A stretch of 64,000 bases of DNA from Paratrimastix pyriformis (lineage: Eukaryota; Preaxostyla; Paratrimastigidae), in assembly GCA_027972325.1 (NCBI GenBank), contig JAPMOS010000008.1:868001-932000 (forward strand). Direction: 5' to 3'. Made by a program: the position numbers and the translations under genes. Under the pieces are notes generated by a model. It had not been told where the DNA came from and did no database searches. It saw only the letters and a program-made list of their open reading frames with translations. Each line of letters opens with the position of its first letter. The first letter of the stretch is position 1. Of this stretch, positions 14,501-26,418 are shown piece after piece.

Positions 14501-17500
14501 CGCGGGGAGACCACCTTGGCGATGGGGGTCGCGGGGCCGGGGGCCCCCCGCCGGGTGGAGCGGAGGGCCGTGTGGCGCGACTCGGCCGCGATGGAGGCCT
14601 CGGCATCGGCGAAGGCCTGGGCCCGGCTGCCGTCCATGGCCTCACAGGCCCCGCGCAGCTCCCGGGTGAGGGCCTCCCGGGCCTGCCCGTAGGCCTCGGC
14701 GTCGGCCCTGTCCCGCTCCAGACGGGCGGCGGCCAGGGCCTCGAGGAAGGCCTTCTGGTGGGCCCGCAGGGCCTCCCGCAGGGCCGCCTGGTGGCGCTGG
14801 GCGATGGCGGGGGCGTCCTCGCGCAGGCGCAGCTCGAGCCGCACCAGGGCCGGCTTGGCCCGGACCACGGGGTCCGTCGAGGCGGTCGGGTCCTCGGCGA
14901 ACAGCTCCGCCCAGCTGACCGCAGCCGCCCCCCCGGCTCCGCCCGCGCCCACGCCGCCCGTCCCGCTGCTGCCGGCGGCCGTGGCACCGACGCCAGCCGC
15001 AGGTCCGCTGCTGGCGATGGGGCCACCGCTGCCACCGCTGGGGCCACCGAGGGGCGAGTGGGCCGCGGGGGGCGTGGCCGCGGGGGGCGAGGAGGGCCCC
15101 GGGGCGGCGGGCGAGGGCGGCGGGGTGGCGGTGAGCAGCTTGGGGTTCTCGGCGGTCAGGGGGCAGTACTCGGCCAGCGTGTCGGCGAAGAGCCGCTCCA
15201 GGGCCTCCGCCATGGGGTGCAGCCCCAGAAACTCGGGCAGGTAGCCCTCGGGGGCCACCGCCGGGGCCGGGGCCGAGCCCAGGGGGGCCCACCGGAGCAT
15301 GGCGCACGAGAAGCAGCTGCACTTGCAGGCAGCCCCGTGGACCTTCCGGGCCGCCACGGCCGGGGGCTGGGGGCGGGCCCCCGTCGGGGTGCCGGTGACC
15401 GCCTTGGAGGGGGCCGCCGCCTTGGGGGTGCCCTTGCCGCCGCTGCCCCCCGGCGCCACCGCCCCGCTGCCCCGCGCGGCCCCGGCCCCCGGGCAGGACG
15501 GGCCGTGGCCGCCCGCGGGAGCCCGGCTGGCCTTGTCCTTGTCGGGAGTCTTCTTGGAGGCCGCCCGGCCGGAGCGAGCTGAGGAGGACGAGGGAGCGGC
15601 GCCGCCCGGCTGGGCCTTGGGGGCGGGCTGACCCTCGGCTTTGCTGGCCGAGGCGGCCACGGCGGCGACGGACTGCTCCTCGCTGCTCTCCTCGCTGCTC
15701 TCGCTGCTGTCGGGCGACTCGGTGCTCGAGCTCTCGTCCCGCTCGCGGGCCCGCTTGGACCCGCCGCCCGCCCGGCCGCCGCCCTCCTCGCGTGCGGCCT
15801 CGTCGATGATCTCCTCGTCGGGCTTGCGGCGCTTCCGCCGGGCGGGCACCTGCCCGTGGCCCGACGACGAGGCCGGGGCGGCGCTGGCCGAGGCTGGGGG
15901 GGCCGGGGTCGGGGTCGAGACGGGCGCCGCGGCGGGGGCCGTGCGGGGCGGCGAGTCCCGGGCCGAGTAGAGGACGCCCCAGGACATGCCCTGCTCGGTG
16001 GCCCCCAGCACCGCCTCGATGGGGTTGCTGGCCGCAGCCGCGGCGGGGCCGCCGCTCGAGGGGTTGGCCGCCGCGGGGGCAGGCCCAGCGGCCGGGGGGG
16101 AGGGGGATGGGGGTGGGGTTGCCGGGGATTGCGAGGGGGCGGTGGCGGTGGCGGTGGCGGCGGTGGCCGGGGCGGGGGCCCTGGGACGGGGGGCCATGTC
16201 CATCCCGTCGGTGGAGTCGCTCTCGCTGCTGGCGGCCCGCTGCTGGTCGCGGTCGCCCTTGGCGGGGGGCCCCGGGGCCGGGCTGCTCCTCGGCCGAGCT
16301 GCTCTCCTCGCCCTCGGTCCCCTCCGAGGCGGCCCCGGGGCCCTTCTCGGCCGAGGGCCCGCCCTTGCGCGAGCCGCCCGACCGGCGGGCCGAGCTCTTC
16401 CCCGCGGACCGTTTGGCGGGGCCGCTCCCGCCGCCCGTCCGGGCCACCTTGCGGCGCCCCGTGGCCGTGGTCCGCTTGGCGTGGTGGCTCCGCTTGCCGT
16501 GGTGGCTGCGGGGCTGGTTGGCCTCGGGGGCCGCCCCGGCCGCGGCCACCCGGCATGGCGGGCAGGCGTACTCGAGGTGGTCGGGGTTGAGGTCGTCGTA
16601 CAGGTCGATGTCGTGGATGCCGTCGCACTTGCTGTGCACCCACCTGCGCCCCCCCAGGGCCGCCCCAGCAGCCCGCCAGATCAGCACCAACCCAACGGGA
16701 GGGAGGAAGGAGGGGGGGGGGCGTGGGTGGGATGGGGGCCGAGGCCGAGGCGGACCGCTCGCAGCGCTCGCACTGGATCCAGGGGTTGTCCTCGTCCAGG
16801 GCGGGCTCGTTCTGGCGGTAGGGCTTGTTGCAGATGGGGCAGCAGTTGGCCCGCAGGGGCTGCACCCCGCAGGCCGAGCAGAAGAGCCCGTCCTGCAGTG
16901 GCCCCAAGACGGCATGGCCCCCACGGCAGGGTGAGGGAGCTGGATGGCTGGGCGGAGGGCTGGAGGGGCCATGCGTATGCGGGGCGTGGGGCATATGCGG
17001 GGCGGGGCGGGGCGGGGCGGGGCGGGGCGGGGCGGGGCGGGGCGGGGCGGGGCGGGGCGGGGCGGGGCGGGGCGGGGCGGGGCGGGGCGGGCGGGGCGGG
17101 GCGGGGCGGGGCGGGGCGGGGCGGGGCGGGGCGGGGCGGGGCGGGGCATGGCAGGGACCTCGCGCCACTGGGCTGAGGAGCGGCTGCAGGAGGCGCACTG
17201 GCCGCTGGGCAGGGGCAGCATGGCCGTGGGCGGGCCGGGGCGGTTGCGGGACCGGGCCGAGCCGCTGGCCTGGGCGCGCGCTCGGGCGGGGGTCCGGGCT
17301 GTGGGGAGTGGAGGAATGGGAGAAAGGAGGTCAGCGGGGCAGTGGGGGGGGGGGGGGGGGGTGTGTGAGTGGCGACCTTTCTTGGCGGTGGGGCCGCCCG
17401 TGTGCCAGCATGTGCCCCCCGAGGTCTCCTCGTCCTCGTCGGAGAGCTCCGAGAAGGCCCCTCCGGGCCGGGCCGCAGGGATGGGCGGGGCGGGGCCGGG

Positions 17501-19443
17501 GGCGGTCGGCGGGCGCAGGATGTACCGCTGGGGGTCGGCGGGGTCCTTCTGGAAGCGGTTGGTGGTGCTGATGGTCATCCGCACCCCGTGCTGCAGGCTC
17601 TCCTGGGTGTAGGGCGTCCCGTCCGACCGGAACCGGCGGCCCCAGTTCTGTGGGCGGGCGGTGGGGTGGTGGGTGCCATGAGTGATTCGGTGGGCGGGGC
17701 GGCCAAGGGGCGGCCAAGGGGCGGCCAAGGGGCGGGGCTGGGGGACCTTGGTGACGTAGTCCATGATCGAGTTGAAGGTGGCCGAGCCGCCCCCCTCGGC
17801 GATGGCCTCCGCGATGACGTCTGCGCGCCACGGGCATGTCGGGCGGTGAGCAGGCGGGAGGGGCGGGGGGAGGGGGCGACCTTCCTGCTTCTTGAATGAG
17901 CGCTGGGGGGCGCGGAAGCGCAGGTTGCGCGTGTTCTCGGGGGCGCTCGGGGCCCCGTCCGCCGAGGGAGGGCGCAGGAGGGGCGGCACCGAGGGCACGG
18001 CGGGGGCCGGGGGCGGGGCCGGGCCGGGGACGGGCTCGGCCCAGGCCTCCTCCTCGTCGGCGATGTCGCTGTCGGAAGTGGTCGCCGCGATGCGGGGCGT
18101 GGTCGGGGCCCGGATGGGTGCAAGCGGCACGTCGCCCATGGGCACCTCAGGCACGGTGCTGAGAGCAGGAAGGAAGGAAGGAAGGAAGGAAGGGGTACGG
18201 ATGAAGTGGGTCAGGGGTCAGGGCGGGGGGCCAAGGAGCCGAGGGGTCAGGGCGGGCGCCGCTGGGGCGGGCGGACCGGGCCATGTGGCGGTAGACCTCG
18301 GCCAGCTCGCCGTCCAGGGTCCAGTTCCCCTGGGTGACCCGATCTTTCTGCGGGGATGGGCGATGGGGATGGGCGACGGAGGGGAGGGCGAGAGAGACAG
18401 ACCACAAAGAGAGAATTGCCGTAGTGGGAATTGCGGAGAGAGGCCTGCAGTGCCCGCCGACAGTCGAAGTTGGCGCACGGCTTGCCGTCTTTCCGCCGCA
18501 TGCTCGTCCAGCGCTGCCCCCGCCCCCCGGGATGGACCGACCAACGACCGACAGGAAAGGTGAGGACGGGCAACCCAAACAGACAAAAGAGAACGCCTCG
18601 AAATGGTCTGGGAGCCATTACAAGAGGTTTGGAAACGGACCGCGTTGACATGGCCAAACAGCGTCTCGAATGATACTGTCCCACCATTGTGTTCAATGCA
18701 GTCGAAAATAGCCTCTGAATGCCGAGGATGGAAAGATGGTGAGAAATGGGTAAAGAATCGAAAAATAGCTGACGTTGCATCTCGCTGAGAGGAGAGAATT
18801 GCGTGGCATCAGATTTCCGCCTAGCATCCAGAGTGGTATGATGCAGAGAACCCAACAGTCGGAAAATGTAGTTGCATAAAAGGCCATGACAAGAAAGAAG
18901 CCGATTAGCTCACCAGAAGCCTGGACTCAGATAGTCAGACCTCGATGTGGACGTGGTCTGATCCGGACGAGTGGAAGCATCGCCTTTCGAGAGGGAGGTC
19001 TGTGGCTCGCCACTGGTCGCGGAAATGCTTTCAGAGGCCGCCGCCGCTGAGCCGGAACAAAGGCCGCTCTTACAAGTGGTGGGCTGGGCCGAGGCCTAAG
19101 GGAAGGCAGGGGCGGGATCATGGGGACGGCCCGGGTTTGCACAACGAACCTTAGAGTGCTGGTAGCGTTCACGCAACTCCTTCATCCGGCGAAGGATCTC
19201 ATCCGCCGATAGCGACTCAGAGGCGGGGCGGGCCTGTGGATGAGGGCTAGGCTGTGCGGTTGCTGGGGTACCATGTACAGGTGGCGGGGAGGGCTGAGAG
19301 GACATGCAATCTCGAGGTGCGCCTCGCCCTGGTGCAGCAAGGGCACAAAAAACCAATGGTGTTGAGGTAGCCGGGGTGAGCCTAACTAGCTCGGCTCGTT
19401 TTTTATTTCGAAGTTTTTGGATTCGTTTCAACCGACCCGTCAT
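11566..19443 (-). CDS. Chromatin-type protein with duplicated winged-helix-like modules and a PHD finger
   Basis: Multi-exon gene starting MTGRLKRIQKLRNKKRAEL at 19443. Module 1 is spread over exons 18820-18774, 18714-18641, 18513-about 18406 and 18347-18277: EMQQAIFDCIEHNGGTVSF, then RWTSMRRKDGKPCANFDC, RRALQASLRNS, KDRVTQGNWTLD. Module 2 (about 17860-17400) repeats the pattern: ADVIAEAIAEGGGSATFNSI, NWGRRFRSDGTPYTQES, LQHGVRMTISTTNRFQKDP, RYIL. Next comes a Cys-rich PHD-type finger, CSAC..CPIC..WIQCERCE and, after an intron, RWVHSKCDGI..YACPPCR, similar to the WVHSKC PHD of KMT2/MLL proteins. The rest is long and Pro/Ser/Ala-rich with Lys/Arg and Ser/Glu stretches, a CKCSCFSC motif (about 15320) and a helical region (about 14900-14580). 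No SET domain is seen. Stop at 11566. A nuclear, histone-tail-reading role is inferred. The gene starts 24 bp from the divergent HEAT gene. Confidence 0.65.
12937..12958 (-). repeat. Poly-C (sense) tract in intron
   Basis: 22 G on the plus strand, C on the sense strand of the PHD gene, in an intron. Confidence 0.9.
13341..13545 (-). repeat. Tandem repeat intron, (AGTCCCTCCCC)-type
   Basis: About 17 imperfect copies of an 11-12 nt unit fill this PHD-gene intron; the sense strand is C/T-rich. Confidence 0.85.
16996..17148 (-). repeat. (GGGGC)n pentanucleotide tract
   Basis: About 30 copies of GGGGC on the plus strand (GCCCC on the sense strand) between the two exons that carry the zinc-binding cysteines. 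Strong potential for quadruplex formation on the template strand. Confidence 0.93.
17344..17361 (-). repeat. Poly-C (sense) tract in intron
   Basis: 18 G on the plus strand inside a PHD-gene intron. Confidence 0.88.
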
Positions 19444-19467
19444 CGTCTCGGCTGAAACAGAAGACCT
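19444..19467. promoter_or_regulatory. 24-bp gap between divergent start codons (putative bidirectional promoter)
   Basis: The PHD gene ATG (19443, minus) and HEAT gene ATG (19468, plus) are separated by 24 bp. The promoter must overlap coding sequence of one or both genes unless one start is misplaced. Sequence around it is markedly lower in GC than the gene bodies. Confidence 0.5.
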
Positions 19468-20294
19468 ATGAACGAAGATCCTTTTTCTTTAGATGAATTT
19501 GAAAGCGGTATTAGCCGCTTCCAACCCTTTCTCGATAGCCCCGACAAGGTCTGGATAGATACTGCGGCCCTCCTCGATCTTCTGCACTTTTATCTTCGGG
19601 CGCAGGGCCGTTTTGACCCTTCCAAACGCAGCACCGCGACGGAGTGGGGGACCGACGACCTGGCCCAGCAGGCCGTGGCGTCGCACTTCCCCACGCTGCA
19701 CTCGCGCTTCTTTCCGGACCCGCACGACCCGGCCAACCACGAGTCGAGTGTCTTTGTGAGCTCGCTGCACCACAACTCGCGGGTCGAGGAGGAGGAGCAG
19801 CAGCAGGCCCACGAGGGACCCTCCGCCCAGACCGCCCTGCCCGCAGAGGGTCCGCCCGACCCCGCCCTGCCCGGCCCGCTCACTCCGCCTTCCCCTCGCC
19901 CGGCCCTTGCAGACTCGTTTCCCCTCGTGGTCGCTGCCCAGCCGAGCGTGGCCCCACCCCCTCTGGTCACGCATGGCACTCCGCCGCTCCCCACCCGCCC
20001 CTCGCCCCTCGGGGCGCCCGCGGGTGTCCCCGTCCCCGGCTTCTCCGCCGCCACGCCGGGGGGCTCTCTGCAGGGCACCCGCATCGCAGCCGGGACGCCC
20101 CCGTCCCAGGGGCAGCCCCCCGTCCAGCAGCCGGCGTCCCCAGCGGGCACGCCCTCGGGCCCCCTGCCGGCGGGGAAGGAGGGGCTCATGGGCCCCCCCA
20201 GGCGCGGCAGCCGCACCCCCGGCCAGCCGAGCGGCATGGCCTCCCCCTTGGGCCCCGTGGCCGAGCCACTGCCGCTGCCGCTGCTCACCAGGGA

Positions 20295-20325
<31 letters not shown>

Positions 20326-20349
20326 CAACAACAACAGCAGCAGCAGCAG

Positions 20350-20423
<74 letters not shown>

Positions 20424-23400
20424 GCCGCATTCCCCGGGGCGCAGACTGAGCCCCGAGCGTCTCTCGCCTCCGCTCATGCGCACATCCCCCATCGATCCCC
20501 GCCCCGGTCCGCACCGCCCCCACACAACCAAACCCAAACCCAAACCCAAACCCAAACCCAAACCCAAACCCAAACCCAAACCCAAACCCAAACCCAACCC
20601 AAAAGCGACGCCCACGCGGAATGGAGCAGAGGAACGGAGCCAAAAGGGCCCGTCCCTGCCGATCGTGCTTCCCCCTTCTCATTGATCGTGTTTCCCCCTT
20701 CTCATGATCGTGTTTCCCCCTTCTCATGATCGTGCTTCCCCCTTCTCATTCCACCCGCCCGCCCGCCCCACTGCCCATCGCCCGCCCCCCATCGGGACTC
20801 TCTGCCCTGCCCCTCGGCTGGCTGGCTGGCTGGCTGGCCCCCCGCGCCTGTGGCTGTGGCTGTGTGCGATCTGGCGGGGGCCGCAGGGCTGTCGGAGTGC
20901 TCGTCGAGCATCCTGCGGCTGGTCCTCCAGCAGACGGGCCACCTGAACGCATCCCCGCCCCGCCCCCGTCCGTGCCCGCCCCCCCGCCAGGCGCCACCCA
21001 CTCCACGCCCACTCCCTGGCCATGTCCACGCCCACGCCCATGCCACTCCCTCCGGTGCCCACGTGACCCCGCCTGACCCGCCCGCAGCAGCCCCGGCCGG
21101 GCCGAGCGGCTTCATGTCGCCCGAGCGGCTGGCCCCGCCCACCCCGCCGGCCCCGGTGCTGCACTCGCCCCAGAACGCCTCGATGGACGTGCGGGCCCAG
21201 TACTACCTGGACTACCTCGCCCACAGGCGCCACGACGTCCGCTACGGGGCCCTGCAGGCCCTCTACAAGCTGGCCCTGCGGGTCGTCGACACGGTGCCCG
21301 CCCTGGTGCCCGCCCTGGTGGGCTGCCTCGAGACCTACGAGGACCAGGAGGGTCCGCCCCCATCCCGCCACCCCTGGCCCCGCCCGTCATGCCCGCCCCC
21401 ATCCCGCCATCCCTGGCCCCGCCCGCCCCCATCACGCCCGCCCCCTCGCCCCTGTCACGCCTCCCTGGCTGCCTCCCATGTGCTTCCACACCGGGGCGGG
21501 GACGGTGGCGGCCGGGGGCAGTCCGCTTCACGGCCCTCGCGCTGCAGCTGGGCATCAGCCTCTGCTCGCACGCCCTGCCGGCCCTGGGGGTGGCGGCCCG
21601 CATCCTGCACGACCCCAACGCGGCCCAGTTCAGGCCGCTCTGCTGCAGGTTCATGGTCGCCACGGGGCCCTCGGTCCGCCTGCCCCCCCCCCCCCCCCCC
21701 CACTCTCCCAGCATCGGGCAGGGAGCGACCCCCATTTCGGCAGCGCATGCTCGCGCGCCCAGCTCATGGCCAAGCATGGGCCCTGCCGCGCGGTGGGCAC
21801 CGGGGGGGTGGGCGCGCTGGCGGGCAGGGGTGGAGGTCCTCCTGCGGGCCGCCACGGAGGGGGCCGACCCGCGGCTGGAGAGCGCCGTGCTGACCTTCCT
21901 GGGCAACGAGCCCCTCGTCCAGCGGGCCGTCCTGGTGCCGCTCCTCCTCCGCGAGCTCCGCGCAGCCGACCCGCCACGCCGCGCGGCCGCCGTCGAGGCC
22001 GTCGCCACCATGGGCCCCGTCGCCCAGGACACCGTCCGCCCCCGCCCCCGCCCCCGCCCCCGCCCCCAGGCACCCCGCCCCAGGCTGGAGAAGTGTCTCC
22101 GCCCCGCCCCCCGCCTCCGCCAGGCCTCTCTGACAGCCGCCCCTGTTGTGCGGGCTGGTGAGGCAGCTGCCGCTTCTGGCGGACCTGCTGACGACCGGGA
22201 CCGCCGACCGGGCCCTGGTGGCCCACGCCATGCGGTGTCTGGGGCCCTGCGGGGAGGAGGCCCTGCTGCAGCTGCTGGCGACCGACATGAGCCCCCGCGT
22301 CCGCGCATACGCCGCCTACGCCCTCGGGGTGCTGCCCCCAGCCACCCCCGCCCCCACGGGGCCGGCCGACGAGGCTCCGCGTTCCACCATCCAGGCCCGG
22401 CTCCCCTTCCCTCGCCTTGCGCCCCCTCGCCTCGCCTCGTCGCCTCGGGGCTGACACCCGTGTGGGCTGGGGCTGGGCGATTGCAGGTGCGGGTGGACTC
22501 GGAGATGCTGGCCCAGTACAGCGACGCCCCCCGGCTGCGCCTCCTCCACGGTCCGTCCCCGCCCCGCCCGCCCTGCCTGCGCCCGGAGCCATCGCCACCC
22601 GTCACACGTTTGGCTGGGCTGGGCTGGGCTGGGCTGGGCTTGCAGAGGAGACGGGGGACTGTCTGCTGCTGGACCCGCGTGAGTTGGCCTCCCTGGTGCA
22701 GTTGGCCCTGCAGGAGGGCATCTTCGACCCCGTCCGTCTCCCTCCCTCCCCCCTCCCTCCCTCCCTCCCTCCCACCCCATCGGCGACTGGCTCGCATTGC
22801 CCCAGCCCGCCCGCCCTCAGCAACCACTCCACGCCCGCCCGCCCGCCCCGACCGAGCAGCACCCGCTGCCGCCCGAGGGGGCCGCCGAGAGCAGCCCCGC
22901 CACGCCACCGGTCTTCCGAGGGGCTGCCGGGTCGCCCTCGGGCCCCGCCCCGGCCCCGGGGACTCCCAGCGGGCCCGGCCCGGCCAACCCGCTGGCCACC
23001 CCCGACCACGGGCGCCCCTCGGCCGGCCACCCGGGCACGGGCACGCCCCACTTCGAGGGCACGCCCCACTTCGAGGGCACGCCCGTGTCGGGGCCCGCCG
23101 ACTCGCCCGAGCTGATGGTCACCCCGCGCCAGCCCCGCCCCCGTCAGGCCCAGCCCCACGTTACACCGAGGAGGTCCGCCCCCCGCTCCTCCGCACCCAT
23201 CCGCACCCATCCGCGCCCATCCGCCTCTCATCCGCCTCTCATCCGCCTCTCATCCGCCTCTCATCCGCCTCTCATCCGCCTCTCATCCGCCTCTCATCCG
23301 CCTCTCATCCGCCTCTCATCCGCCTCTCATCCGCCTCTCATCCGCGCCCATCCGCCTCTCATCCGCCTCTCATCCGCCTCTCATCCGCCTCTCATCCGCC

Positions 23401-26184
23401 TCTCATCCGCCTCTCATCCGCCTCTCATCCGCGCCCATCCGCCTCTCATCTCGCCCCGACCCGCGCCCCCGGCAGGTCGTCCGGGGCTTGGGAGTCGCCT
23501 TGGCCAACGCACGCGATGCCGTCGTCCGCGTAGCCGCCGTCGACGCACTTGGCAGTCCGTCCCGCGCCTGGCCTCCCCCCTCCCCTTCCCCCTCCCCCAC
23601 CCCCCGCCCCATGCCAGTCCCCGCCCCGTGCCAGACCACCCCCCCTCGTGTCAGGCCCTTGCCCCACCCCACACCAGACCTGCCGTCATCCGAGCGCCGC
23701 TTCTTCTCGTCTTTTTCGTCGTCTTCTTCGTCGTCGTCTTCTTCTTCGGTGGGGCAGACATCGGCGCCCCCGCCGGCCAGGCGGCCTTCCCGATGCTGCT
23801 GCGGACCCTGCGCGACCCCGACGCCAAGGTCCCACCCAGGCCCACCCGCGCCACCCCGCGCCACCGGCAGCCCTCTGCTTGGGTCCTCCATCCGGGCCGG
23901 GGCCTCACCGCCTGTCGTTGCTACTCCTGGTTGGCTCCGGGGGGCACAGGTTCGCGAGCACGCCGCCCGGGCTGTGGGGCGGTTCCCCTGCGAGGCCGCC
24001 ATGAACGGGCTCCTCCCGCTGCTCAAGGTGCGCCCTTGCCGCCCTGCCGCCCTGCCTCCTGGGGTCGCCCTGGGGTCGCCCTGGGGTCGCCCTGGGGTCG
24101 CCCTGGGGTCGCCCAATCGCCCCCCGGCCGGGCATGCGCCCCGCCAGCACGAGCCTTCTGGGTGCTCCTGTCTGGCCCTGTCTGACCCTGGATGCTGCTG
24201 TCTGCTGCCGGATGTCCGGCATGGCGTGTGGGCGGCGCCCCCAGGACGGCTTCTGGAAGGTGCGCTACTGCGCCGTCATGTCGCTCGGCCAGCTCGGGCC
24301 CGCCGCTGCGGCCTGCATCCCGCACCTGGTCAAGGTCCGCCGCCCAGCCCCCCCCTCCTCGGCCCCCCATCCTCACGCCCCGCTCGGTCCTGGGTGGGCG
24401 GTTGGGCACGTCGTGGGCAGACGCTGCGTGACGGGACGGTCAGCCGGCTTGACGTGGCGACCTGCCTGGCCCGGCTGGGCTACGAGGGGGCCCGGGCCCT
24501 CATCGAGCAGCTGCAGGCCCCCACCCGGGCCCCGTCCCAGGTGCGCACGGCGGCCGTGGCGGGCCTCAGCGCCATCCGGTGCCCCTCGCCCTACGCCGAC
24601 CAGGTGGTGGAGGCCCTGCTGCTCGGCTCCCACGACAGGCCCGCCGCAGCCCCGCAGCCCCGCAGCCCCACACAGCCCGCCACAGCCCGCCACAGCCACG
24701 ACGCTCGGGGGGAAGAGGAGAGCGGTTGGGCCCGCACCGGCGCCTGATGGTCGCTGGGCTGGGGCTGCGGCGCAGCGTGCCCCTGGTGCGGCGGGCGGTC
24801 CTGCAGGGGCTGGGGGCCATGGCCCGGCAGGCGCGCGAGGAGGTGACCTACCTGCGGGCCCGGAACTTCCTGCCCTTCGTGTACCCTTTCCTCAAGGACA
24901 AGGACCGGGCCGTCCGCGAGATGGCCGCCGAGGTGCTCGGTCCGCCTGCCGCCCCAGCCCCCCGGCTGGGCGAGGAGCCAAGAGCCGAGATGGCGGATGC
25001 CCATGGCCCTTCACCGCATTCCCATCCTCTTGGGGGTTGGCCGCCGGCAGGGACGGCCGGGCCCCAGGGCGAGCTGCTGCTGATCGAGGGCCTGCTGAAG
25101 GACTCGTCCCCCGCCATCCGCGCCGCCGCCGCGTCCGCTTGCCGCCCCCTCGCCTTGCCCCCGCCCCCTTGCCCCCGCCCCCTTGCCCCCGCCCCCTTGC
25201 CCCCGCCCCCTTGCACCTGGACCTGGTCGGGCCGCCTCCGGTTGGCCGCCTCCGGTTGGCCGCCTCCGGTCGGGCCTCATGGCCTCATGACGGGGGTCTG
25301 CGTGGGGCTGCGGTTGGTGGTGGGCGCCGCCAGGCACGGGCTGACGGCCGTGGGGCCGCGGGCCATCCGGACGCTGCTGCTGGCGCTGCACGACAAGGAC
25401 CCGGCCGTCAAGGCGGCCGTCACGCAGACCATCCGCGCCATCGGCGCCCCCGCCATTGCAAGGTCGCTCCCCCGGCCCCCCGGCCTTCCCGCGGTGCCGC
25501 ATGCCATCGTCCCCTCCTCCTCCTCGTCGGCGCAGTGAGCTGGTGGGGCGGCCGGTTGCCCAGCGGAACGTTGTGCTGGTGGGGGCGCGCGAGATCGCCG
25601 AGAGCAGCTTCCCCTACGGGGCGCCCCTGGTGGAGCTGCTGCAGGCCGTCATCGAGCGGGTCGAGGGCGCCCCCGCTTCGCCCCCCGGGCCCTCCACGGC
25701 GGCCATGCCCCCGCCGTCCCCATCGGCAGCAGCTGCTGCAGTCGCCAGCCCGGCGGCCACGAGGAGCAGCCTCTTCGGGGAGGCCAGCCCCATGGGGCTG
25801 GGGCTGGGCGCGGGCCTGGCCATGGGCAGCCGGGGCGCGGCCACGGGGGGAGCCAGCGGGGGGCCAGCCTCGGCGGACAGGGTCCTCTCCCGGCGGGCCG
25901 GGCTGGGCCCCGGCACCCACGCTGCCTCCACCCCGCCCCCGCCCCCATCGGTGGCGGCCGCCATCATGTTGCAGGTCGGCAGCCGCCCCCTGCCCGCCCC
26001 CTGCCCGCCCCCTGCCCGCCCCCTGCCCGCCCCTGCCCGCCCCTGCCTCGAACTCCATCTGTCCCAACCTGCCTCGATCCTCGACTGGCACGTCTGTTGG
26101 CGGGGGGGACAGACGTCCTTCCCACGGCTGGGCGCCGAGCCCGAGGGGGCGGAGGGGCCCCGTCCCCGAACGACCAGCGGATGA
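19468..26184 (+). CDS. HEAT-repeat protein with N-terminal polyQ
   Basis: Starts MNEDPFSLDEFESGISRFQP in lower-GC sequence. A long first exon is Pro/Ala-rich and encodes 43 consecutive Gln (20296-20424, CAG and CAA mixed), then a (Pro-Lys)n stretch. Later exons are short and alternate with C-rich repeat introns. They encode paired helices of HEAT type: YLDYLAHRRHDVRYGALQAL, VEVLLRAATEGADPRLESAV, VREHAARAVGRFP, DGFWKVRYCAVMSLGQLGP, RAVLQGLGAMARQAREEV, TLLLALHDKDPAVKAAVTQT. The last exon (26113-26184) ends ..RPRTTSG. HEAT solenoids are protein-binding scaffolds; no specific ortholog is recognised. The divergent start is shared with the PHD gene. Confidence 0.65.
20659..20748. repeat. 22-bp tandem repeat, four copies
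   Basis: Unit TGATCGTGTTTCCCCCTTCTCA with minor variation, just after the (Pro-Lys) coding stretch and probably inside an intron of the HEAT gene. Confidence 0.85.
21683..21701 (+). repeat. Poly-C tract in intron (19 nt)
   Basis: Run of C a few bases after a GTCCGCC 5' splice site in the HEAT gene. Confidence 0.88.
23218..23452 (+). repeat. 11-bp tandem repeat (CCGCCTCTCAT)n
   Basis: About 20 copies, with CCGCGCCCAT variants interspersed, making up most of one HEAT-gene intron. The sense strand lacks purine runs. Confidence 0.93.
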
Positions 26185-26418
26185 GCCGAGGCGGTGGGGC
26201 GGAGGGCGGGCTGAGCTCCCGGGCGGCGGCTTGTAATTCGCTGGGCGGGCGGGTGGTGGGGCCGGGCCGGTGGCCGATGCGATCTGTGAATATCTCTCGG
26301 CTCCCAAGAAGGCTCGCCCTCAAACCCTCCGCTCCCCTGAGAGCATCAGACGTGCGATGCGGCGTGTCGATCTCTGATCTCTTGCGCGGCCCTCCGCCCC
26401 CGCCCACCCCCCCTCCCA

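Noticed and set aside
20529-20600. (CCCAAA)n tract as interstitial telomere repeat
   Set aside because: Short, in frame with a (Pro-Lys)n coding stretch, and the organism's telomere repeat is unknown; simple-repeat expansion is enough.
23218-23452. Regular direct repeats resembling a CRISPR array
   Set aside because: 11-bp head-to-tail units with no spacers, inside a eukaryotic intron.
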